Source of the DNA: JBQTKD01 sp052389435
Lineage (GTDB): Bacteria > Actinomycetota > Actinomycetes > Sporichthyales > Sporichthyaceae
Reading direction: 5' to 3'
Length of the DNA stretch: 64,000 nt
Assembly (NCBI GenBank): GCA_052389435.1
Contig: JBQTIB010000094.1
Location: 16,384 to 80,383, forward strand
Part shown: positions 1 through 7,951 of the stretch, piece after piece
How positions within the stretch are numbered: position 1 is the first letter of the stretch
Layout of the letters: every line of letters starts with the position of its first letter
Position numbers and translations under genes: made by a program
The notes under the pieces: generated by a model
The model's input: the letters and a program-made list of their open reading frames with translations, nothing else
Databases searched by the model: none
What the model was told of the DNA's origin: nothing

Positions 1-1
1 C

Positions 2-835
2 GAGTGGTCCGTCGCCCAGGAGCACATCGCGACCAGCATCGGCGAGGACGTCCTGGCCGTCCTCGCCGCCGAGATCGACGCCCCGGCCCAGGGCAGCGCG
101 GTGGTCACCTGCGGCGAGGGCGAGTGGCACGCCCTGCCCGCTCGGGTGCTGGCGGAGTCGCTGCGCCTGGCCGGTTGGCGGGTGCACTATCTGGGAGCGT
201 CGATTCCCACCCCGCACCTTGCCCAGCAGCTCCAGGACGTCGGGCCGGACCTGACCGCGATTTCGTGCTCGATTTCGACGTCGCTGCCGCGCGTGCGGTC
301 GATGATCGAGGCCTCCCGCGGGGCCGGCATCCCCGTCATCGTCGGCGGTCGCGGCTTCGGCGCGGGCGGACGTTGGGCGAGCGCGCTCGGGGCCAACGCG
401 TGGGCGCCGACGGCGGCGGCCGCCGTCGAGGTGCTCTCGGATCCGACGTGGCCCACCTACACCGTTCCGGCGCCACCGCTGCCGGCCCCGGACGACGCGA
501 CGGAGCAGCTCGCGGCGATGCGCCAAACCCTCGTCGAGCGATCCCATGCACGGCTGGGCGAGCTGTTCGAACCGATGGCGACCTACAACCGGCATCAGCT
601 CGATCGGACCGTCGAGGACCTCGGGCACATTCTCGACTTTCTCGGTGCCGCCCTGTTCGTCGACGACCCGAGCCTGTTCGTCGACTTCGCCGTCTGGCTC
701 GGGGAAATCCTGGTCCCCCGCGGGGTACCGCTGGCCGCCGCCCGGCTCGGGATGGAGGCGATCGACGAGGTGCTGCCCGACCTGCCGCGGGCGCGTGCCA
801 TGCTCCGCGCAGGGATCGAGGTTCTGCGGGACTGA
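2..835 (+). CDS. Cobalamin (B12)-binding domain protein, 5'-truncated by window edge
   Basis: The frame is open from the first bases, so the N-terminus lies outside the window; 277 codons are visible. A helical segment containing QEH precedes a classical B12-binding fold: E41-W-H43 in GEGEWHALP resembles the D/ExH motif whose His replaces dimethylbenzimidazole as lower cobalt ligand, followed by an S-x-S/T-x-L stretch (CSISTSLP) and a GG motif (IVGGRGFG). About 120 residues of helical sequence follow, ending LRAGIEVLRD. Families with this layout include CarH/LitR-type photosensors and stand-alone regulatory corrinoid binders; whether a MerR DNA-binding domain precedes it cannot be seen. It converges on the KaiB-fusion gene, with 17 bp between stop codons. 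Role as a light- or corrinoid-responsive signalling protein is inference. Confidence 0.8.
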   Translation, partial: EWSVAQEHIATSIGEDVLAVLAAEIDAPAQGSAVVTCGEGEWHALPARVLAESLRLAGWRVHYLGASIPTPHLAQQLQDVGPDLTAISCSISTSLPRVRSMIEASRGAGIPVIVGGRGFGAGGRWASALGANAWAPTAAAAVEVLSDPTWPTYTVPAPPLPAPDDATEQLAAMRQTLVERSHARLGELFEPMATYNRHQLDRTVEDLGHILDFLGAALFVDDPSLFVDFAVWLGEILVPRGVPLAAARLGMEAIDEVLPDLPRARAMLRAGIEVLRD

Positions 836-852
836 CCGCCGGACTCCGCCCG

Positions 853-1875
853 TCAGCCCTGGTCGTCCTCGGGGTCGGGCGCCTCCATGGGCAGCTGCAG
901 TGCCTTGCCCAGCGCCCGCGCAGAGTCGAACCAGCCGGTGACCCGGACGGGCTGTCCGGGTCCGTCGCGCAGGATCGTCGGCGTCGCCAGCACCCCGGCG
1001 GCTTCGGTGATTTCGGCACGGGAGGTCACGTCGACGAGTTCGACGTGCAACTCGACCTCGCGGACCAGGTTGGTCAGCCGTCCCAGGATGCGCAGCAGGC
1101 CCCGGGTGCGCAGGTCTGCAGGGTCGATGTGGACCTGCAGGTTCACCCACTGCGGCTGCGGCGGCGGATCCAGCCGCAGCGGCACCGCGGCGGGGGCCGG
1201 TTCCAGCCGGATCGAGGCGACGACCGCCTCGCCCGGCGGCTCGCCGAACTGCTCGGCCGCGCGGCGGGCGAACTCGGAGGCCCACGCGCTCGCGCCGTTC
1301 AGGCCCCGGGTCGTCTCCAGCAGGTGGCCGAGCCGCTCCTCCTCCACCCGGCGGGATTCGCCGAGCAGGCCGGAGGTCCACAGGTACACGGCGCTGTCGT
1401 CGCGCAGGGTGCGATGCACGTCGCGGCGGACGATCGCAGCGCCCAGAGCACCGTCCGGCGAGGCGATCGCCTCGACGCCCACTCCGTCGACCAACACGAC
1501 CGGCGGTTCGCCCGCACCGGCGACCCAGACCGCCCGGTTCGCCGGGTCCACCAGCGCGCAGGTGCAGGCCACCACGGCCGCCTCGGAGGTCAGGGCGGGC
1601 AGCGCGTCGAGCTTGGCGAGCACGACGGCCGGATCCGGTTCCTCCCGAAGAACGCGGCGCAGCGGCCCGCGCATCTGGTCGACGACGTCGACCGCCCGCG
1701 GGCCGCCGGAGGCGTGGCCGACGAGGACGACCACGCGCCCGTCGTCGAGGTCGACGACTTCGTGGAAGACCTCGGCGGCCTCGTCCGGCGCCGGGCGCCA
1801 GCAGATCTCCACGACGACGGAATGGACGCGGATCGCACTGGTGCGCCACCGGGTCCCTGCCGTCACAGGCAACAT
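853..1875 (-). CDS. Degenerate PP2C (SpoIIE-like) domain fused to C-terminal KaiB domain
   Basis: 340 residues. Residues about 15-222 follow the SpoIIE/RsbU phosphatase pattern (VDLDDGRVVVLVGHASG, then AVWVAGAGEPPVVLV, then LWTSGLLGE), but the usual metal-binding acidic residues are missing: GGDFYD is AAEVFHE, GDVSGHG is GHASGGP, YTDG is WTSG, and the final DD pair is EAVVAS. It is therefore probably not an active phosphatase. Residues 242-329 match KaiB: a beta strand VNLQVHI, a helix, then VELVDVTSRAEITEA and the family-typical LATPT at 296-300, and a final helix ending ALGKALQL. KaiB is a thioredoxin-like fold known from the cyanobacterial clock; relatives elsewhere serve other signalling roles. 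ATG start at 1875; no clear ribosome site. The fusion call rests on motif recognition by eye. Confidence 0.75.
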   Translation of the reverse strand: MLPVTAGTRWRTSAIRVHSVVVEICWRPAPDEAAEVFHEVVDLDDGRVVVLVGHASGGPRAVDVVDQMRGPLRRVLREEPDPAVVLAKLDALPALTSEAAVVACTCALVDPANRAVWVAGAGEPPVVLVDGVGVEAIASPDGALGAAIVRRDVHRTLRDDSAVYLWTSGLLGESRRVEEERLGHLLETTRGLNGASAWASEFARRAAEQFGEPPGEAVVASIRLEPAPAAVPLRLDPPPQPQWVNLQVHIDPADLRTRGLLRILGRLTNLVREVELHVELVDVTSRAEITEAAGVLATPTILRDGPGQPVRVTGWFDSARALGKALQLPMEAPDPEDDQG

Positions 1876-2131
1876 TTTGTACCGCGCCCCCGACGAATCT
1901 CCTCAGGGGTGACGGAGTGCACGGCGAGTCGCAGGTCACCCACCCCAATCGGGGGCCTGGGCACCCGGCGTCCGCGGGCGCCCGGCCCCAGCCTGCGATC
2001 TGCGCCCGCCGCCGGGTGCAGGCGCAGAGGGATTGGGCGGCGCAGCGCCGAGCGCGCAGGCCCGGCCGCGGAGCGAAACAAGAGCAGGCGTCCCAGAAGA
2101 GCGCCGCGGCCGGAGGCCGCCGTGTGAGCTG
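1876..2131. other. Intergenic stretch without a supportable gene
   Basis: About 255 bp between the KaiB-fusion gene start and tRNA-Asn. Open frames cross it, but their translations are Arg/Pro-rich with no recognisable domain. It should hold the promoter for the minus-strand KaiB-fusion gene; no convincing -35/-10 pair could be picked. Confidence 0.5.
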
Positions 2132-2204
2132 CTCCCCCGACTGGACTCGAACCAGTAACCTGCCGGTTAACAGCCGGCTGCTCTGCCAATTGAGCTACAG
2201 GGGA
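2132..2204 (-). tRNA. tRNA-Asn (anticodon GTT)
   Basis: Read on the minus strand, a 73-nt cloverleaf: acceptor TCCCCTG pairs with CGGGGGA plus discriminator G, the D arm contains GCTCAATTGGCAGAGC, the anticodon stem-loop is CCGGCTGTTAACCGG with anticodon GTT, and the T arm carries GGTTCGAGTCC. No CCA is encoded. All stems pair by hand; one G-T pair sits in the acceptor. Confidence 0.96.
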
Positions 2205-2355
2205 TTGTCTACCGGGCGTGGTCCCGGCGGAACGACGGAAAGACTAGCGCACGCGGAGCGTGCTTCTCGCGCGGATTCGGCTAGGCGAGTCGCGTGAGGA
2301 ATCTCCTCGCCGGTTCGGGGTAGTTCGAAGCGCATCACCACTTCGAAGGAGTCCC

Positions 2356-2745
2356 ATGCTGAAGATCCCGTTCGTACTCGGCCTTGGCGTGGGGTTCGTC
2401 CTCGGTGCACGAGCCGGCCGTGAGCGCTACGACCAGATCGTCCGAATCGCGCAGCGCACCAAGGACAACCCCACGGTGGCCCAGGCTGCAGGCGCGGTGG
2501 CCCACCGGGGCGAGGACGCGTTCAAGGAGGCCAAGAACAAGGTCGTCGAGACCGTTGCCGACAAGGCCCCGGACTGGGTCCCCGGCAGCAGCGGCAAGTC
2601 CAACGGCGCTCCCCACGACCCGGTCGGCGTTGGCACGATCGGCAACGACGAACCGGAGCAGAACCGTCCGCCGAACATGCGCGCGCACCCGGAGGCGTCG
2701 GTGCCCGGCATGGGAATGCCCGGAGCGGCTCCCTCCAAGCTCTAG
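2356..2745 (+). CDS. Small YtxH-like membrane-associated protein
   Basis: 129 residues from ATG 2356, preceded by GAAGGAG at good spacing. The N-terminus (MLKIPFVLGLGVGFVLGARA) is one hydrophobic helix followed by a basic GRERYDQI segment, the pattern of YtxH-type single-pass envelope proteins. The middle is a charged helix (FKEAKNKVVETVADKAPDW) and the tail is Gly/Pro-rich and low complexity. Proteins of this pattern are common in actinobacteria and have no defined biochemical role. It converges with the sigma factor gene across a strong hairpin. Function unknown. Confidence 0.7.
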   Translation: MLKIPFVLGLGVGFVLGARAGRERYDQIVRIAQRTKDNPTVAQAAGAVAHRGEDAFKEAKNKVVETVADKAPDWVPGSSGKSNGAPHDPVGVGTIGNDEPEQNRPPNMRAHPEASVPGMGMPGAAPSKL

Positions 2746-2843
2746 TCCCCGGACCGACCGGCGTCGCGACCGGCGACGGTCGAAGGCGTGAGGCCGCGCA
2801 CTGGGGGCGGCCCCGCGGTTGCGACGTTGGTCCAGAACCTACG

Positions 2844-2871
2844 AACGCGCCCGCCGACAGGCGGGCGCGTT
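2844..2871. terminator. Bidirectional hairpin terminator between the YtxH-like gene and sigA
   Basis: A perfect 12-bp inverted repeat (AACGCGCCCGCC / GGCGGGCGCGTT) with the four-base loop GACA lies between two convergent genes. There is no long T tract, as is usual for actinobacterial terminators. Confidence 0.75.
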
Positions 2872-2890
2872 CGCGTTCGAGGTGCGGGAA

Positions 2891-4093
2891 CTAGGCGAGG
2901 TATTCCCGCAGCTCCGCCGCAGCGGGGCGGTGGCGCAGCTTGGCGAGGGTGTTGGCTTCGATCTGGCGAACCCGCTCGCGGGTGACGCCGAAGATCTGGC
3001 CGACCTCCTCGAGGGTGTGCGGGTTGCCGTCGTGCAGGCCGTAGCGCATCTTCACCACGCGCTTCTCCCGCTCGCCGAGGGTTTCCAGGATCTGTTCCAG
3101 ATCCGACCTCAGCATGGATACTGACGCTGCGTCAGCTGGCGAAGGCGCCTCGCCGTCCTCGATCAGATCGCCGAGTTCGGAGTCTTCGCTCTCGCCGATC
3201 GGCGTGTGCAGGGAGACCGGGTCCTGCGCGTAGCGCAGCGCCTCGAGCACGCGCTCGGTGGTGAGGTCGAGCTTCTGCCCGATCTCCTCCGGCGTCGGTT
3301 CGCGGCCGGTTTCCTGGTGGATGACCCGCTGCAGGCGAATGATCTTGTTGATCATCTCGACCACGTGGACGGGAACGCGGATGGTGCGGGCCTGGTCGGC
3401 CAGCGATCGCGTCACTGCCTGGCGGATCCACCACGTGGCGTAGGTGGAGAACTTGTAGCCCTTGGCATAGTCGAACTTCTCGACCGCGCGGATCAGTCCG
3501 AGGTTGCCCTCCTGGACCAGGTCCAGGAAAGGCAGGCCGCGGCCGGCGTAGCGCTTGGCGATGGACACGACCAGGCGCAGGTTCGCCTCGATCAGCGCGC
3601 GCTTGGCGGCGGCGCCGTCGCATTCGATGATCGCGTACTCGGTGCGCAGGCGCGGGTCCATGGCGGTGTCCAGCGACAGCTTCTCGGCGGCGAGCACGCC
3701 CGCTTCGATTCGACGGGCGAGCTGCACCTCCTCGACGGCGGTCAGCAGGCGCACCCGCCCGATTTCGCGCAGGTAGTGGCGGACCAGGTCGGTGGCCGGA
3801 GCGGAGCTGTCGGCCAGTTTGGCCACGGCCTGCTCTTCGGCCTCGTCCTCCTCGGCCTCGAGCTCGACGGCGGAGGGTTCGTCGGCGACGACCCCTTCGG
3901 CGGCAGGGGCCTCGGTCCCGGCGGAGCGGCCGGCCGGAGCCGGAATGTTCCGCAACCGACTGCGACCTGCCTCCGCTGCTTCCGCACGGGGCTCGGCGGA
4001 ATCTCCGGGCTCGGCGGCGGCGGGCACGCGGCCCAGTGCGGGCCCGGCGCCGGCTTGGGCCTCGGCCGTTTCGGAAGACGTGGCGCGGGCCAC
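2891..4093 (-). CDS. sigA: RNA polymerase principal sigma factor (HrdB/SigA type)
   Basis: Housekeeping sigma-70 factor that directs RNA polymerase to -10/-35 promoters. With GTG 4093 as start it has 400 residues: an Ala/Glu-rich N-terminal 90, region 1.2 (DLVRHYLREIGRVRLLT), region 2 with NLRLVVSIAKRY and YKFSTYATWWIRQAV (about 165-226), region 3, and region 4.2 (TLEEVGQIFGVTRERVRQIE) near the C-terminus. The frame is open upstream to 4375, but the upstream residues look non-coding and AGGGGG lies about 7 bases before GTG 4093; GTG 4099 is also possible. It lies downstream of dnaG in the same direction, a remnant of the dnaG-rpoD macromolecular synthesis arrangement. An acidic stretch before region 1.2 resembles region 1.1 of other principal sigma factors. 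Confidence 0.93.
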   Translation of the reverse strand: MARATSSETAEAQAGAGPALGRVPAAAEPGDSAEPRAEAAEAGRSRLRNIPAPAGRSAGTEAPAAEGVVADEPSAVELEAEEDEAEEQAVAKLADSSAPATDLVRHYLREIGRVRLLTAVEEVQLARRIEAGVLAAEKLSLDTAMDPRLRTEYAIIECDGAAAKRALIEANLRLVVSIAKRYAGRGLPFLDLVQEGNLGLIRAVEKFDYAKGYKFSTYATWWIRQAVTRSLADQARTIRVPVHVVEMINKIIRLQRVIHQETGREPTPEEIGQKLDLTTERVLEALRYAQDPVSLHTPIGESEDSELGDLIEDGEAPSPADAASVSMLRSDLEQILETLGEREKRVVKMRYGLHDGNPHTLEEVGQIFGVTRERVRQIEANTLAKLRHRPAAAELREYLA

Positions 4094-4340
4094 GACCACC
4101 CCCCTGGGCGTGAACGAATCGCAAGTAGGACCGAACTCAACGGGCCGGCTCGCAGGCTCGCCGACCACGTCCTTCGTCGCTGCCGGGCTGGCGTTCCCCC
4201 GCCCCCGGCACCGCTTTCTGAACGTGTCCTCAGTGTGTCGGCGGCCGCGCACGAGCGAGGCCGAGTTGACAAAACACACGTACGGCCATGGGTTGCTTTC
4301 ACCTGTCCACGCCCGGTTTGCCCCGATTGCGCGGCACGTA

Positions 4341-6218
4341 CTAGAGGCCGTCGATGAGCCGTTCGCGCAGGCCACGGCGGAATTGTTCGAGTGCGACGAG
4401 CTCGCCGAAGAGCCGGTTGTACTCCTCGGCTCGCTCGACGGGGTTCACCCGCTGCAGGCGGCCGCGCAGTTCTTCGATCTCCTTGCCGACGGCGGCGACC
4501 TGAATCGCGGCCAACTGCTCGGCGGCGTAGCGGCGGGTCGGCACCTCGGGGGTGTGCGGCGGGTCGACGGCGAGTTCGGTGATCAGGGAGCGCACCTCCT
4601 CGACGGTCGCCTGCTCCCGGACCCGAACGATCCAGTCCTCGCCCGCGGCTCCGACCACGGTGCCGCCGGCCGCGGCGATGGCCGCGTGGGTCAGGGCGTG
4701 GGCCGCAGCGCGGAAGGCCTTCGGCTCGAGCGCGTCGAAGTGCGGCCCGAGCAACTGCGGGTACTGCAGCGCGAGCTTGAGCAGTTCCCGTTCGACGAGC
4801 AGGGCGGGATCGCGCGGATCGGGCTTGGCGATCGCGTTCTTCGGGGCGGGCCGCCGGTCCGGCGCCTCGGTCGAGGCGCTGCCGCCGCGAGCGGCGTTGG
4901 CGAGCACTCCGAAGACCGTCTCGGTGTCCATGCCGAGCCAGCCGGCGAGCCGTCGGCCGTACTCGTGGCGCAGCGCGCGATCTCGGATGCCCAGGACGGC
5001 GGGCACCGCGGCCCGCATGGCCGCGACCCGGCCTTCGGCGGAGTCGAGGTCGTGGCGGTCGAGCACCCCGCGGATCGCGAACTCGAACAGGGGAACCCGA
5101 GCGGCGATCAGGTCCCGAACGGCCGCGTCTCCCCTGTGCTGGCGCAGTTCGCACGGGTCGAGTCCGTCGGGTTCGACCGCGACGAAGGTCTTGGTGGTGA
5201 AGTGCTGGTCCTGTTCGTCGAAGGCCTTGCGCGCGGCCTTCTGCCCCGCCTCGTCTCCGTCGAAGGTGAAGATGACCTCGCCGCGGAACTCGCTGGCGTC
5301 CATGAGCAGGCGACGCAGAACCTTGACGTGGTCGACCCCGAAGGCGGTGCCACACGTGGCGATCGCCGTCGGTACCCCGGCGAGGTGGCAGGCCATCACG
5401 TCGGTGTAGCCCTCGACGATCACGGCCTGACCGCGGCGTTTGATCTCCTTCTTCGCCAGCTCCAGTCCGTAGAGCAGGTGGCTTTTCTTGTAGATCGGCG
5501 TTTCGGGGGTGTTGACGTACTTGGCCTCGATGCGGTCGTCGTCGAACAGGCGCCGCGCGCCGAAGCCGACGATGTCTCCCGTCACGTCGTGGATGGGCCA
5601 GAGCAGGCGGCCCATGAACCGGTCCAGCAGCCCGCGCTGGCCGGTCCGCGCGAGGCCCGCGGTGACCATTTCCTCGTCGGTGAAGCGCAGCCCGCGCAGG
5701 TGCTTGACCAGCGAGTCCCAGTCCCGCGGCGCGAACCCGCAGGTGAAGTGCGCGGCGGCCGCGGCGTCGAAGCCGCGTTCGGACAGGAACGCACGGGCGG
5801 GCGCGGCGTCCGGGCTCGTGGCGAGCCGTTCGGCGTAGAACGCCGCGGCGGCGTGGTGCGCCTCGACCATGCGCGTGCGGGTTCCCTGGGACTGGCGCGG
5901 GGCGGACCCGCCCTCCTCGTACCGCAGGACGATCCCGGCCTTGCCCGCGAGGCGCTCGATGGCCTCGGCGAAGCTCAGGTGGTCGGTCTTCATGACGAAG
6001 TCGATGACGTCCCCGCCCTCGCCGCACCCGAAGCAGTGGAAGAAGCCTCGAGTCGGGTTGACGTTGAACGACGGCGTCTTCTCGTCGTGGAAGGGACACA
6101 GGCCCTTCAGGGACCCGCCCCCGGCGTTGCGCAGCCCTACGACGGCCCCGACGACGTCGGCGATCTCGGACTTCTCGCGCACCAGCGCGATGTCCTCGTC
6201 CCTGATGCGCCCGGCCAC
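4341..6218 (-). CDS. dnaG: DNA primase
   Basis: Synthesises RNA primers for Okazaki fragments at the replication fork. 625 residues from GTG 6218 (N-terminus AGRIRDEDIALVREKSEI). The CHC2-type zinc finger is complete: C41-x2-H44 and C62-x2-C65. The TOPRIM core shows VIVEGYTDVMACH with the catalytic Glu and FTFDGDEAGQKAA with the metal-binding DGD. The C-terminal 180 residues form the helical helicase-interaction region. Length is normal for actinobacteria. It lies between miaB and sigA, separated from miaB by a hairpin repeat at 6260-6310, so it probably has its own promoter. Confidence 0.97.
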   Translation of the reverse strand: MAGRIRDEDIALVREKSEIADVVGAVVGLRNAGGGSLKGLCPFHDEKTPSFNVNPTRGFFHCFGCGEGGDVIDFVMKTDHLSFAEAIERLAGKAGIVLRYEEGGSAPRQSQGTRTRMVEAHHAAAAFYAERLATSPDAAPARAFLSERGFDAAAAAHFTCGFAPRDWDSLVKHLRGLRFTDEEMVTAGLARTGQRGLLDRFMGRLLWPIHDVTGDIVGFGARRLFDDDRIEAKYVNTPETPIYKKSHLLYGLELAKKEIKRRGQAVIVEGYTDVMACHLAGVPTAIATCGTAFGVDHVKVLRRLLMDASEFRGEVIFTFDGDEAGQKAARKAFDEQDQHFTTKTFVAVEPDGLDPCELRQHRGDAAVRDLIAARVPLFEFAIRGVLDRHDLDSAEGRVAAMRAAVPAVLGIRDRALRHEYGRRLAGWLGMDTETVFGVLANAARGGSASTEAPDRRPAPKNAIAKPDPRDPALLVERELLKLALQYPQLLGPHFDALEPKAFRAAAHALTHAAIAAAGGTVVGAAGEDWIVRVREQATVEEVRSLITELAVDPPHTPEVPTRRYAAEQLAAIQVAAVGKEIEELRGRLQRVNPVERAEEYNRLFGELVALEQFRRGLRERLIDGL

Positions 6219-6261
6219 GCACGGATCCTAGTTATGTCGGCCGACAGTCGAAGAATCCAAG

Positions 6262-6313
6262 CGTTGCGTCCGACCGAAGGTGGCCCATGGCCCTCCGCTG
6301 GTCGGACGCTGCG
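6262..6313. repeat. 50-bp near-palindromic intergenic repeat, copy 1
   Basis: GCGTCCGACC at 6266-6275 pairs perfectly with GGTCGGACGC at 6300-6309, and the loop contains the smaller palindrome GGCCCATGGCC. It sits between the miaB stop and the dnaG start. A gap-free 50-base alignment with 54843-54893 shows about 80% identity. It may act as the miaB terminator or be a small mobile palindrome. Confidence 0.7.
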
Positions 6314-6319
6314 AACTCG

Positions 6320-7825
6320 CTACGCGGTCGGGATGCCGACCTTCGGCATGCCCAGCAGAACTCCCGGACTCACCGGGACCTCCGGACGGACCTGGGCGGC
6401 CTCCCACGCGTCTCCGCCGCGGGTGCGGCGGGGTGCGCTCGTCGGGCCGTCGGCGACGAGGTGGTGCGGAGCCGCGTAGGTGACGGTCGCGGTCACCACG
6501 TCGCCGGGCCTCGGCGCCGGAGCGTCGGGGTTGGGTGCGAAGTGCACGAGGCGGTTGTCCCGCGCGCGGCCGGACAGGCGCGCCGTGGCGTCGTCCTTGC
6601 GGCCCTCCCCCGCGGCGACGAGGACCTCGACCGCGCGGCCCTCCTGCTTCTTGGCCTCGTCCCAGGAGATTCGCTCGAGCAACTCGACCAGGCGCCCGTA
6701 CCGCTCGGTGACGACCTGCTGCGGGATCTGGTCGGGCAGGTCCGCGGCCGGGGTGCCGGGGCGCTTGGAGTACTGGAAGGTGAAGGCGGAGGCGAACTTC
6801 GCGGCCGCGACGACCTCGAGGGTCTGCGCGAAGTCCTGTTCGGTCTCCCCCGGGAACCCGACGATGAGGTCGGTGGTGATCGCGGCGTCGGGCATCGCGG
6901 CGCGGACCCGATCGATGATCCCGAGGTAGCGCGCGGAACGGTAGGACCGGCGCATCTCCCTCAGGATGCGGTCCGATCCGGACTGCAGCGGCATGTGCAG
7001 CGACGGCATGACGTTGGCAGTCTCGGCCATCGCGTCGATGACGTCGTCGGTGAAGAAGGCCGGGTGCGGGGAGGTGAACCGGACCCGCTCGAGGCCCTCG
7101 ATGCCCCCGCAGGCGCGCAGCAGTTTGCCGAAGGCGTACCGGTCGCCGAACTCGACGCCGTAGGAGTTCACGTTCTGCCCGAGCAGGGTGACCTCCAGGA
7201 CCCCCTCGCCGACGAGCGCCTCGATCTCGGCCAGGACGTCTCCGGGGCGGCGATCCTTCTCGGTGCCGCGCAGCGACGGAACGATGCAGAAGGTGCAGGT
7301 GTTGTTGCAGCCCACCGAGATCGACACCCACGCCGCGTAGTCGGAGTCCCGGCGGGTCGGGAGCGTGGAGGGAAACACCTCGAGGGACTCGAGGATCTCG
7401 ACCTGCGCCTCTTCGGCGATCCGGGCCCGCTCGAGCAGCACCGGCAGCGATCCGACGTTGTGGGTGCCGAAGACGACGTCGACCCACGGCGCCCGCCGCA
7501 CGATCTCGCCGCGGTCCTTCTGCGCGAGGCAGCCGCCGACGGCGATCTGCATGCCCGGGTTCGCCGCCTTGATCGAGGCGACGTGCCCGAGGTTGCCGTA
7601 GAGGCGGTTGTCGGCGTTCTCCCGCACCGCGCAGGTGTTGAACACGACCACGTCCGGGGTCTCGCCCTCGGCCACGCGGGCGTACCCGGCGGCCTCGAGC
7701 GAGCCCGCGAGGCGCTCGGAGTCGTGCACGTTCATCTGGCACCCGTAGGTGCGGACCTGGTACGTGCGCGCGTCGACCCCGGACGAGGGGGTGCCTACGG
7801 GCGAGGGGCGATGAGTGCGAACCAC
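6320..7825 (-). CDS. miaB: tRNA-2-methylthio-N6-dimethylallyladenosine synthase
   Basis: Radical-SAM methylthiotransferase that adds a methylthio group to i6A37 in tRNAs reading UNN codons. 501 residues. The N-terminal MTTase domain has the auxiliary [4Fe-4S] cysteines C29 (TYGCQMN), C65 (NTCAVRE) and C99 (GGCLAQ). The radical SAM motif is C173-x3-C177-x2-C180 (GCNNTCTFC). The sequence GQNVNSYG and a C-terminal TRAM-like region follow. It is paralogous to rimO at 31178-32818. GTG 7825 is the longest start; the first 20 residues are poorly conserved and no ribosome site is visible, so an internal start is possible. Divergent from the glutamate transporter operon. Confidence 0.96.
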   Translation of the reverse strand: MVRTHRPSPVGTPSSGVDARTYQVRTYGCQMNVHDSERLAGSLEAAGYARVAEGETPDVVVFNTCAVRENADNRLYGNLGHVASIKAANPGMQIAVGGCLAQKDRGEIVRRAPWVDVVFGTHNVGSLPVLLERARIAEEAQVEILESLEVFPSTLPTRRDSDYAAWVSISVGCNNTCTFCIVPSLRGTEKDRRPGDVLAEIEALVGEGVLEVTLLGQNVNSYGVEFGDRYAFGKLLRACGGIEGLERVRFTSPHPAFFTDDVIDAMAETANVMPSLHMPLQSGSDRILREMRRSYRSARYLGIIDRVRAAMPDAAITTDLIVGFPGETEQDFAQTLEVVAAAKFASAFTFQYSKRPGTPAADLPDQIPQQVVTERYGRLVELLERISWDEAKKQEGRAVEVLVAAGEGRKDDATARLSGRARDNRLVHFAPNPDAPAPRPGDVVTATVTYAAPHHLVADGPTSAPRRTRGGDAWEAAQVRPEVPVSPGVLLGMPKVGIPTA

Positions 7826-7897
7826 GCGGAGAGCTTAAGCCGCCCTTTGCTCCGGAACCTCATTCACGTCCCGCGCGTAGGGGTAGAGGGAGGAGAT

Positions 7898-7942
7898 ATG
7901 CGGACAGATCTTGGATACGCCAACGCGTCGGACACCCGATAG
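7898..7942 (+). CDS. Possible 14-codon leader peptide upstream of gluA
   Basis: ATG 7898 follows a very strong ribosome site (GGGAGGAG, 7888-7895) and reads MRTDLGYANASDTR before TAG at 7940. It is in the same frame as gluA, whose GTG follows 9 bases later without its own clear ribosome site. Translation of the short frame could load ribosomes for gluA. No attenuator hairpin or codon run was identified. Confidence 0.35.
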   Translation: MRTDLGYANASDTR

Positions 7943-7951
7943 CGTGGCCAC

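Noticed and set aside
4263..4268. TTGACA resembling a -35 element on the plus strand
   Set aside because: It points away from sigA, and no -10 element or plus-strand gene follows.
3792..6479. An 895-codon plus-strand frame
   Set aside because: Antisense shadow of sigA and dnaG; no recognisable domain.
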